Assembly: GCA_905234005.1 (NCBI GenBank)
Contig: CAJOFW010000075.1
Coordinates: forward strand, 1-6,313
Source of the DNA: an uncultured Oscillospiraceae bacterium
Lineage (GTDB): Bacteria > Bacillota > Clostridia > Oscillospirales > Oscillospiraceae
Direction: 5' to 3'
DNA length: 6,313 nucleotides
The position numbers and the translations under genes were made by a program. The notes under the pieces were generated by a model. That model was not told the DNA's origin and made no database searches. It saw only the letters and a list, made by a program, of their open reading frames with translations. This document shows positions 1 through 4,593 of the stretch, piece by piece; positions within the stretch are counted from its first letter, which is position 1; the number at the start of each line of letters is the position of its first letter.

Positions 1-243
1 AGCGCCCTGCGGCGACGATCGGATGACGGTGCATCCCCTTTTTGTTAATATTTTGACTAAATCATCGTACACCCCCGGCGCGGCGATGACGCGTCCCTCC
101 GCCGGGATGAGCACGCCGAGATCGGCGTGTCCGGCGAGGCGGGGATCGACGTCCGGGTTGTCCGAAAGCCAGAGAACGTCCGCGCCGAGACGGTCGAGCG
201 CCCGTTCGAGCCTGACCCTGTACCGTGCGCCTGTGATCAGCAT
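1..243 (-). CDS. DUF6873-like hypothetical protein, 3' part beyond the window
   Basis: Only the first 81 codons are present; the gene runs off the left edge. The visible protein starts MLITGARYRVRLERALDRL and contains GHADLGVLIP (about residues 38-47), followed by a short strand and a PGVYDD segment (about 56-61), then a helix and the strand CTVIRS. This pattern (a G-H-x-D-hydrophobic signature, then a Pro-x-x-Tyr-Asp segment) resembles, from memory, the clostridial DUF6873 'GME fold' proteins of about 230 residues, whose function is unknown. ATG at 243 is the first start in frame after the radA stop, which is itself in this frame 24 bases upstream. No convincing Shine-Dalgarno precedes it, so it may be translated by coupling to radA. 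The 21-base gap suggests one transcript with radA. The family assignment is tentative; that the frame is coding is well supported by its length, codon style and position. Confidence 0.6.
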   Translation of the reverse strand, partial: MLITGARYRVRLERALDRLGADVLWLSDNPDVDPRLAGHADLGVLIPAEGRVIAAPGVYDDLVKILTKRGCTVIRSSPQGA

Positions 244-264
244 CGTACCGTTACCATCGCGCCG

Positions 265-1614
265 TCACAGCGTCTTCTCCACGGCCTCGCGGAGCGTTTT
301 GACGTAGATCAGCTCCAGTCCCGGCGGCGGCTTCAGTTCGCCGCGTGTGCGTGACGGAATGACGCACTGTGTAAACCCGAGCCTTGCGACCTCCGCGAGA
401 CGCTGCTCGAGCGCCTGCACGCTGCGAATCTCCCCGGTGAGGCCGACCTCGCCCACCGCCGCGAGCTTGTCCGGCAGCGGTATATCGCGATAGCTTGAGG
501 CGATGGCGAGACACGCCGCGAGATCGGCGGCGGGTTCACCCAGCGTGAGGCCGCCGACGACGTTCATGTACGCGTCGCAGCCGCCCACGTTCATGCCGCC
601 GCGTTTTTCCAGTACGGCGAGCAGCAGATACAGCCGGTTGTAGTCGAAGCCGTTCGACGTGCGCCTCGCGGCGGAGAAGCCCGTCGGCGTGACGAGCGCC
701 TGCACCTCGGCGAGGATCGGGCGGCTGCCCTCCATGACGCAGGCGACGCACGTACCGGGCACGCCGATCGGCCGGCCGGCCAGCATGACCTCCGACGGGT
801 TCGGCACCTCACGAAGGCCCGAGGTGATCATCTCGAACACGCCGATCTCGTTCGTGGAGCCGAAGCGGTTCTTCTCGGCGCGGAGGATGCGGTAGGTGTG
901 GCTGCCGTCGCCCTCAAAATAGAGCACGCAGTCGACCATGTGCTCGAGCACCTTCGGGCCGGCGATCGCGCCCTCCTTGTTGACGTGTCCGACGACGAAC
1001 GCCGTGAAGCCCGTCGATTTGGCAAGCTGCATCAGCTCCATCGAGCACTGCTTGACCTGCCCGACGCTGCCCGGGGCCGTCGTCAGGGACGGGTCGTAAA
1101 TCGTCTGAATTGAGTCGACGATGACGAGCGCCGGCGACAGCTCCTCGATCGCGGCGATGACGTCGTTTATGTCCGTCCCGGCGAGGACGTAGACGCTGTC
1201 CTTGTCGACGCCGAGGCGTTCCGCCCGCATACGGAGCTGGTGGCCGCTCTCCTCGCCGGAGACGTACAGAATTTTCTCCCGGAGCGCCATCGAGCCGCAC
1301 GCCTGCAGAAGCAGCGTGGATTTGCCGATGCCCGGCGCGCCGCCGAACAGAACGATCGAGCCGCGTACAGCGCCGCCGCCGAGGACGCGGTCAAGCTCCC
1401 GGATGCCGGTCGAAAACCGCGTCTCCCCGGCTGTGTCCAGCTCCGACAGGCGTTTCGGCGCACTGCGGCGGACAGGCCGCGCCTTCTCCGCCGCCTTCGG
1501 CGCGGACGGGGCCTCGGCCATCGTGTTCCAGGCCCCGCAGCCGGGACACTGCCCGAGCCAGCGCGGCGACTCGTACCCGCAGGCGGAGCAGAAAAATGCT
1601 TTTTTCTCTTTCAT
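265..1614 (-). CDS. radA: DNA repair protein RadA (Sms)
   Basis: RadA is a RecA-like, DnaB-related ATPase that promotes branch migration and processing of recombination intermediates in the cytoplasm. The 449-residue product has the full family architecture and usual length. An N-terminal C4 zinc finger comes first (Cys9, Cys12, Cys23, Cys26; CSAC and CPGC pairs). It is followed by the RecA-type core with Walker A GGAPGIGKST (91-100, Lys98) and Walker B ALVIVDS (162-168, Asp167), then the RadA-specific KNRFG motif (248-252). A C-terminal Lon-protease-like domain spans about 285-449 and includes NVVGGLTLGEPAADLA and GEVGLTGEIR. ATG at 1614 is preceded by a modest AGAGAG purine stretch at about 1620-1625. 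It lies 115 bases downstream of the amidase gene in the same direction and 21 bases before the next gene. No frameshift or missing motif was seen. Confidence 0.97.
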   Translation of the reverse strand: MKEKKAFFCSACGYESPRWLGQCPGCGAWNTMAEAPSAPKAAEKARPVRRSAPKRLSELDTAGETRFSTGIRELDRVLGGGAVRGSIVLFGGAPGIGKSTLLLQACGSMALREKILYVSGEESGHQLRMRAERLGVDKDSVYVLAGTDINDVIAAIEELSPALVIVDSIQTIYDPSLTTAPGSVGQVKQCSMELMQLAKSTGFTAFVVGHVNKEGAIAGPKVLEHMVDCVLYFEGDGSHTYRILRAEKNRFGSTNEIGVFEMITSGLREVPNPSEVMLAGRPIGVPGTCVACVMEGSRPILAEVQALVTPTGFSAARRTSNGFDYNRLYLLLAVLEKRGGMNVGGCDAYMNVVGGLTLGEPAADLAACLAIASSYRDIPLPDKLAAVGEVGLTGEIRSVQALEQRLAEVARLGFTQCVIPSRTRGELKPPPGLELIYVKTLREAVEKTL

Positions 1615-1629
1615 ATCGTCTCTCTACAG

Positions 1630-1658
1630 ATTACAGAATACAATTACAGAATACAATT
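1630..1658. repeat. 13-bp tandem repeat upstream of radA
   Basis: ATTACAGAATACA occurs twice head to tail (1630-1642, 1643-1655) and is followed by a third partial copy, ATT. A related GAATACAA recurs at 1676-1683. The stretch is strikingly AT-rich against its GC-rich neighbours and lies just upstream of the radA ribosome binding region. It is therefore the likely radA promoter or operator region. Read on the minus strand each unit holds TGTAAT, a 5-of-6 match to a sigma-A -10 box, but no good -35 sits at standard spacing. The repeat itself is certain; a regulatory role is inference. Confidence 0.7.
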
Positions 1659-1729
1659 CGTTTTACAATTCTTTTGAATACAACGGTTTCTGGAGATAAT
1701 CCCGCCGCCCAAACCGGCGCTTTCAGCCT

Positions 1730-2458
1730 CTACGCCTCCCGAACCGGCGCGGTCCTGACGGCCGCGTCCTGCGTGTACTGCATATACGACGCGAGCATGA
1801 CGACCGCGAGCTGCGTCCGGTATTCCTCGGTTTCGAGCTTCCGCAGCTCGCCGGGGTTTGAGAGGAAACCGCACTCGACGAGCACGGCGGGACACGCCGC
1901 GTGACGCATGAGATAGATCCCCTCGTCGATCGGCGCGGCGACGCGGCGGTTCTCCGGGCAGAGACCGGCGGTCAGATTGTCCTGCATGACGGCGGCAAGC
2001 TCCCCGCCGCCCGGCTCCGTGCCGTAGAACACCTGTATGCCCGACGGCTGTGGCGCGGAGTAGTTGTTCTGGTGGACGCTCACAAGCACGCCGTTCGGCA
2101 CGGCGTTGATGACGGCTATGCGCTCGTCCTGATCGGCCTTCTTCATGGCGGCCAGCGTCAGGGCGCTGTCGGGGTAGTCGATCGTCTCCGCGCTGCGTGT
2201 CATGACCGTCTGTACGCCCCAGAACGCGGCCAGCGCCTCAAGCCGGAGCGCGATATCCAGATTTATGTCGCTCTCGAGCGTACCGTCCGGCGCTACCGCG
2301 CCGCCGTCCGCGCCGCCGTGGCCGGCGTCGATGATGAGAACGGGCGGCGGCTCCGGCTCTCCGCTCGAGGCGAATATCGACGGCGTCGGCGTAAGCAGCA
2401 GCGCGGCGGCGGCTGTGATCGCCGCGAGCGGGTGCCACCATTTCATGTGCAGCCTCAT
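1730..2458 (-). CDS. cwlD: N-acetylmuramoyl-L-alanine amidase (Amidase_3, CwlD-like)
   Basis: This is a zinc-dependent amidase that cleaves the amide bond between muramic acid and the stem peptide. CwlD members act during sporulation to allow muramic-delta-lactam formation in the spore cortex. From ATG 2458 the protein has 242 residues, close to B. subtilis CwlD. A short basic start and hydrophobic segment (about 10-24) ending near Ala30-Ser31 suggest export or membrane anchoring. The zinc ligands are His47 (IDAGHGG), Glu62 (TLESDINL) and His129 (SVHQNN); the catalytic Glu195 is in VLVECGFLSNP. Segments AxxDxxxRIxxIN, IQVFYG and EGIYLMRHAACP follow the CwlD pattern. GTG at 2467 is also in frame, but it forms part of the GGAGGTGA Shine-Dalgarno for ATG 2458, so the shorter start is chosen. 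The neighbouring spoIVA supports a sporulation role; a general cell-wall amidase remains possible. Confidence 0.9.
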   Translation of the reverse strand: MRLHMKWWHPLAAITAAAALLLTPTPSIFASSGEPEPPPVLIIDAGHGGADGGAVAPDGTLESDINLDIALRLEALAAFWGVQTVMTRSAETIDYPDSALTLAAMKKADQDERIAVINAVPNGVLVSVHQNNYSAPQPSGIQVFYGTEPGGGELAAVMQDNLTAGLCPENRRVAAPIDEGIYLMRHAACPAVLVECGFLSNPGELRKLETEEYRTQLAVVMLASYMQYTQDAAVRTAPVREA

Positions 2459-2463
2459 CCGGC

Positions 2464-2471
2464 TCACCTCC
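2464..2471 (-). promoter_or_regulatory. Shine-Dalgarno of the cwlD-like gene
   Basis: On the minus strand GGAGGTGA lies five bases before ATG 2458 (GGAGG core eight bases from the start). It is nearly fully complementary to the 16S rRNA 3' end and decides the start against the in-frame GTG at 2467, which lies inside it. Confidence 0.85.
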
Positions 2472-2520
2472 CGCCGTCAGCCTATGCGCCGCACAGGGGG
2501 ATTTATGCGCCGGTTTGAAC

Positions 2521-2539
2521 CTTTTCTTGAAAGAAAAAG
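2521..2539. repeat. AT-rich hairpin upstream of the cwlD-like gene
   Basis: TTTTCTT (2522-2528) and AAGAAAA (2531-2537) form a 7-bp inverted repeat around GA. Transcribed leftward it reads CTTTTTCTTTCAAGAAAAGG. There is no GC-rich stem or trailing U-tract, so it is a poor intrinsic terminator. On the minus strand it is followed 13 bases later by CATAAAT (2507-2501), which resembles part of a sigma-E -10 element (CATACAnT), but no sigma-E -35 match was found. A promoter role for cwlD is speculative. Confidence 0.45.
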
Positions 2540-2576
2540 CATTGCATGACAGCGGCGCGACCGTGACGGCGGCGGC

Positions 2577-2672
2577 TTCCGTGATATAGCGTTCGCCGTT
2601 TCGGGTCATGCCCCGCCGGTCATACACATACTATAACCGGCGCGATACCATTACTATTACTATATCACGGAA
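2577..2672. repeat. 96-bp nested inverted repeat (candidate structured RNA or small mobile-element remnant)
   Basis: TTCCGTGATATAG (2577-2589) and CTATATCACGG plus AA (2660-2672) are perfect 13-bp inverted repeats 70 bases apart. Inside lie a second perfect pair, CGCCGGT (2614-2620) and ACCGGCG (2636-2642), with a 15-base loop. A short CGGG/CCCG pair (2602-2605/2612-2615) partly competes with it. The element fills much of the gap between spoIVA and the amidase gene. As RNA it could close into a junction with a long basal stem; as DNA the ends resemble terminal inverted repeats, but no target duplication is evident. No known RNA family was recognised. Confidence 0.5.
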
Positions 2673-2715
2673 ACGCGCACGATGCCACGGTTTTTTCGCT
2701 CAATTCCGCTTTCCG

Positions 2716-4191
2716 TCAGAAGATGATGCACAAAAGTCCGTAGCCGCCGTCGTTTACGAGACGCTGCATCGTATGGCGCAGGCGGTTTCGGATGTTCGGC
2801 GGCATACGGGTAAGCTTCGCGGTCAACCCCTCCTCGGCGATGTCGTAGAGGGATTTACCGAAGATGTTCGACTCCCATATCCGGTTGATGTCCCCGTCGT
2901 AGCCCTGCAATAAGAAGCTTACGACCTCCTCGGACGCCTTTTCGCCGCCGACGGCGGGCGACACCTCCGTCTCCACCCGCGTCTCGAACAGGTGTATCGC
3001 CGGGGCGCTGGCCTTGAGGCGGACGCTGTACCGCCCTCCCCTGCTCACGATCTGCGGCTCCTCGAGCGTCATCTGCTCCGGCGCGGGCATGATGACGCCG
3101 TAGCCGGTCTCCCGGGCCTGCATCAGGGCCTCGTGGATGTGGTCGTACTCGGATTTCCGGCTCTTCAGGGAGCCGAGAAGCTCCATCAGGTCGCCGTCGT
3201 CGCGGATGACGAAGCCCGACTGCTCGCTGATCGTCTCGTAATACAGCGCCTCGCTCAGCTCGATCGCGGCGGTCACCACGCCGTCGCCGGGCTGTGCCGA
3301 CGTGATCCGTGCCTCCCGGATGAAGCCGCCCTCCGCAAGGCGGCCGATGCCGTCGCAGGCGTCCCGGAGCGTCACCATCGACTCGCCCGCGGCAAGCAGC
3401 GCCGCGCAGAGCGATTTGCGCAGCTCGCTCTGCTCGGGCAGCGCCTCGACCCACGACGGCGCCCAGACACGCAGCGACGTGAGCGGGAACTGATACAGCA
3501 CGGCGCGCATCACCGCGCCGATGTCCTCGACCGACAGCGTCAGGCAGTTCACCGCGACGCACGGCGCGTCATACCGCTGTCCCAGCTCCGCCGCGAGGGT
3601 GCGGGCGGCGTCGCTCATCGGATCGGCGCTGTTGAGTATGAGCGCGAACGGCTTTCCGATCTCCGCAAGCTCCCGGACGACGCGTTCCTCCGCCGCGATG
3701 TAGCTCTCACGGGGAAACTCCCCGAAGCTGCCGTCCGCCGTGACGACGAGGCCGATCGTCGAGTGCTCCGTGATGACGCGCCGCGTCCCCTCCTCCGCGG
3801 CCTGTGTGACCGGTATCTCGTGGTCGTACCAGGGCGTCGTCACCATCCGCTCCGCGCCGTCCTCGAACAGCCCCTCCGCGCCGGGAACCATGTACCCCAC
3901 GCAGTCGATCAGCCGCACCGACGCGCCCGCCCCGCCGCCGAGCGTGATATCGACGGCGTCCTCCGGCACAAATTTCGGCTCCGCCGTCATGATCGTGCGG
4001 CCCGAGCCGGACTGCGGCAGCTCATCCCGCGCCCGTTCGCGGCGGTATTCGTCCTCGATGCCCGGCAGGACGAGAGCCTCCATGAACCGCTTGATAAACG
4101 TCGATTTCCCTGTCCGGACCGGCCCGACGACGCCGATGTAAATATCGCCGTCCGTCCGGCGGGCGATATCCTCGTAAATGGTGCTGTCCAC
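2716..4191 (-). CDS. spoIVA: Stage IV sporulation protein A (spore coat morphogenetic ATPase)
   Basis: SpoIVA is made in the mother cell and polymerises by ATP hydrolysis on the outer forespore surface, forming the basement layer for the coat and being needed for the cortex. From GTG 4191 the protein has 491 residues; B. subtilis SpoIVA has 492. The N-terminal TRAFAC-type ATPase domain carries Walker A GPVRTGKS (23-30, Lys29), the sensor-threonine loop GRTIMTAEPKF (64-74), Walker B-like LIDCVG (94-99) and ILNSADP (185-191) where NTPases have NKxD. The middle domain and C-terminal half follow the family (KSEYDHIHEAL 346-356, RYSVRLKASAPAIH 387-400, IWESNIFGKSL 438-448), ending in hydrophobic GLLCIIF. 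The frame stays open upstream to 4269, but those 26 codons are Arg/Gly/Pro-rich, unlike the family, and GGAGG sits eight bases before the GTG. The second threonine of the usual TT pair is Ala70. Stop is TGA at 2716. Confidence 0.97.
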   Translation of the reverse strand: MDSTIYEDIARRTDGDIYIGVVGPVRTGKSTFIKRFMEALVLPGIEDEYRRERARDELPQSGSGRTIMTAEPKFVPEDAVDITLGGGAGASVRLIDCVGYMVPGAEGLFEDGAERMVTTPWYDHEIPVTQAAEEGTRRVITEHSTIGLVVTADGSFGEFPRESYIAAEERVVRELAEIGKPFALILNSADPMSDAARTLAAELGQRYDAPCVAVNCLTLSVEDIGAVMRAVLYQFPLTSLRVWAPSWVEALPEQSELRKSLCAALLAAGESMVTLRDACDGIGRLAEGGFIREARITSAQPGDGVVTAAIELSEALYYETISEQSGFVIRDDGDLMELLGSLKSRKSEYDHIHEALMQARETGYGVIMPAPEQMTLEEPQIVSRGGRYSVRLKASAPAIHLFETRVETEVSPAVGGEKASEEVVSFLLQGYDGDINRIWESNIFGKSLYDIAEEGLTAKLTRMPPNIRNRLRHTMQRLVNDGGYGLLCIIF

Positions 4192-4199
4192 AATGAATC

Positions 4200-4204
4200 C
4201 CTCC
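4200..4204 (-). promoter_or_regulatory. Shine-Dalgarno of spoIVA
   Basis: GGAGG on the minus strand lies eight bases before GTG 4191. It overlaps an in-frame ATG at 4206, which has no Shine-Dalgarno of its own. This and the match to the conserved SpoIVA N-terminus (STIYEDIARRTDGDIYIGVVG) settle the start. Confidence 0.85.
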
Positions 4205-4306
4205 ATGGCGTGTTTGCCGGGGCGTCGCCGTCCCGGGCGTCCGGGCCGCGTGTCCCGACGCTTCACCAAAGCTTACGCGGGGTTCGGGGCTTTTATGACA
4301 CGGCGT

Positions 4307-4324
4307 GCTTTTTTGCAAAAAAGC
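4307..4324. repeat. 18-bp perfect palindrome between spoIVA and the aroF promoter
   Basis: GCTTTTTTGCAAAAAAGC is a perfect 18-bp palindrome ending one base before the -35 box of the aroF promoter. On the plus side its A-tract could act as an UP element; as a symmetric site it could bind a dimeric regulator. On the minus side it is followed nine bases later by TCATAAAAG... (CATAAAA at 4302-4296), a partial sigma-E -10 look-alike upstream of spoIVA with no -35 match. The palindrome is certain; each function is inference. Confidence 0.6.
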
Positions 4325-4325
4325 G

Positions 4326-4354
4326 TTGACAAGCGGTGGGATCGGACGTATAAT
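4326..4354 (+). promoter_or_regulatory. Consensus sigma-A promoter for the aroF leader
   Basis: TTGACA (4326-4331), a 17-base spacer and TATAAT (4349-4354) match the sigma-A consensus at every position, with an A-rich tract just upstream. Transcription should begin near A4361, giving an aroF leader of about 233 bases. A promoter this strong is usual where output is set afterwards by attenuation. Confidence 0.92.
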
Positions 4355-4409
4355 ACTTTTATCATTTAAAGGGGTATGTCGGACGCGCCGCGTCCGACGG
4401 CTGAACGCC

Positions 4410-4466
4410 ATGAACCGTTCCTTTACCGGCAGCATCTATTATTCCTATTACTTTTCCAAAAAGTAA
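4410..4466 (+). CDS. Tyr/Phe-rich leader peptide of the aroF-tyrA attenuator
   Basis: A complete 18-codon frame reads MNRSFTGSIYYSYYFSKK and ends with TAA at 4464-4466. It contains four Tyr codons (4437, 4440, 4446, 4449) and Phe codons at 4422 and 4452, packed as YYSYYF. It sits between a consensus promoter and an intrinsic terminator, ahead of DAHP synthase and prephenate dehydrogenase, whose pathway makes these amino acids. By analogy with pheA, trp and his leaders, a ribosome stalled at the Tyr/Phe codons for lack of charged tRNA would mask 4428-4434 and favour antitermination, while one reaching the stop codon would cover the start of the 4473-4482 segment and favour termination. The weak point is translation initiation: upstream of ATG 4410 there is only ACGG about ten bases away, and AAAGGGG (4368-4374) is separated by the first hairpin. 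The peptide is not expected to have a function of its own. Confidence 0.8.
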   Translation: MNRSFTGSIYYSYYFSKK

Positions 4467-4518
4467 TAGCGATTTGTGTTGCCCTCCCCCCTGTCCCGTC
4501 CGAATCGTGCAGCACAGA
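4428..4518 (+). promoter_or_regulatory. Antiterminator / anti-antiterminator switch of the aroF leader
   Basis: Segment 4473-4482 (TTTGTGTTGC) can form ten consecutive pairs with 4509-4518 (GCAGCACAGA, two G-U wobbles), which would destroy the terminator. Its 4477-4483 part can instead pair with GGCAGCA at 4428-4434 inside the leader peptide frame. The two partners share GCAGCA, so the pairings are mutually exclusive. This gives region 1 (4428-4434), region 2 (4473-4483), region 3 (4506-4518) and region 4 (4521-4530) of a classical attenuator. Pairings were read by eye; energies were not computed. Confidence 0.7.
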
Positions 4519-4537
4519 CCGTGCGGCACGTTTTTTT
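4506..4537 (+). terminator. Intrinsic terminator in the aroF leader (attenuator)
   Basis: CGTGC-A-GCAC (4506-4515) pairs with GTGC-G-GCACG (4521-4530) around the loop AGACC, with one A-G mismatch, and is followed by seven T (4531-4537). It lies upstream of aroF and downstream of its promoter, so unless antiterminated it would stop transcription 56 bases before the aroF start codon. Confidence 0.88.
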
Positions 4538-4549
4538 ATGCAAAAACCA

Positions 4550-4576
4550 CGTTATCAGCGTAAACTGCGTTATCAG
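4550..4576 (+). repeat. Direct repeat CGTTATCAG between attenuator and aroF
   Basis: CGTTATCAG occurs at 4550-4558 and again at 4568-4576, 18 bases apart, the second copy abutting the aroF Shine-Dalgarno. A purpose is not evident; it may be chance or a small duplication. Confidence 0.5.
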
Positions 4577-4583
4577 AAGGAGG
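4577..4583 (+). promoter_or_regulatory. Shine-Dalgarno of aroF
   Basis: AAGGAGG ends ten bases before ATG 4594, a strong site at slightly long spacing. It lies outside the terminator, so translation of aroF is not obviously controlled by the attenuator fold. Confidence 0.85.
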
Positions 4584-4593
4584 CGTTTTCGCC

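Larger units (their letters stand above)
4361..4537 (+). ncRNA. aroF-tyrA attenuator leader RNA (about 177 nt when terminated)
   Basis: The stretch from the inferred start site to the end of the U-tract is a promoter-to-terminator unit in front of aroF. It holds, in order: an 8-bp GC hairpin GTCGGACG/CGTCCGAC (4378-4385/4391-4398); the leader peptide frame 4410-4466; a stem GGCAGCA/TGTTGCC (4428-4434/4477-4483, one G-U) enclosing a perfect 11-bp hairpin CTATTACTTTT/AAAAGTAATAG (4445-4455/4459-4469); a C-rich linker; and the terminator. No T-box consensus (AGGGTGGNACCGCG) or known riboswitch core was found. Whether the short form has its own function is unknown. Confidence 0.7.

Noticed and set aside
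1690..1729. Possible terminator after the amidase gene (CGCCG/CGGCG on the minus strand)
   Set aside because: The stem is only 5 bp with no U-tract.
2608..2913. Plus-strand frame starting MPRRSYTYYNRR, looking at first like another Tyr-rich leader
   Set aside because: It overlaps the 3' end of spoIVA on the other strand, has no Shine-Dalgarno, and no plus-strand biosynthetic gene follows.
4192..4269. N-terminal extension of SpoIVA to 4269
   Set aside because: The extension is Arg/Gly/Pro-rich, is not part of the family N-terminus, and lacks a ribosome binding site, while GTG 4191 has GGAGG at ideal spacing.
2992..4329. Very long plus-strand frame antisense to spoIVA
   Set aside because: It is an antisense shadow of GC-rich spoIVA codons: Arg/Ala/His-rich, with no recognisable domain and no ribosome binding site.
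4361..4537. T-box riboswitch or 6S RNA in the aroF leader
   Set aside because: No T-box sequence or specifier-loop layout is visible, and the 5' and 3' ends do not form the long closing rod of 6S RNA. The leader peptide and terminator fit attenuation instead.
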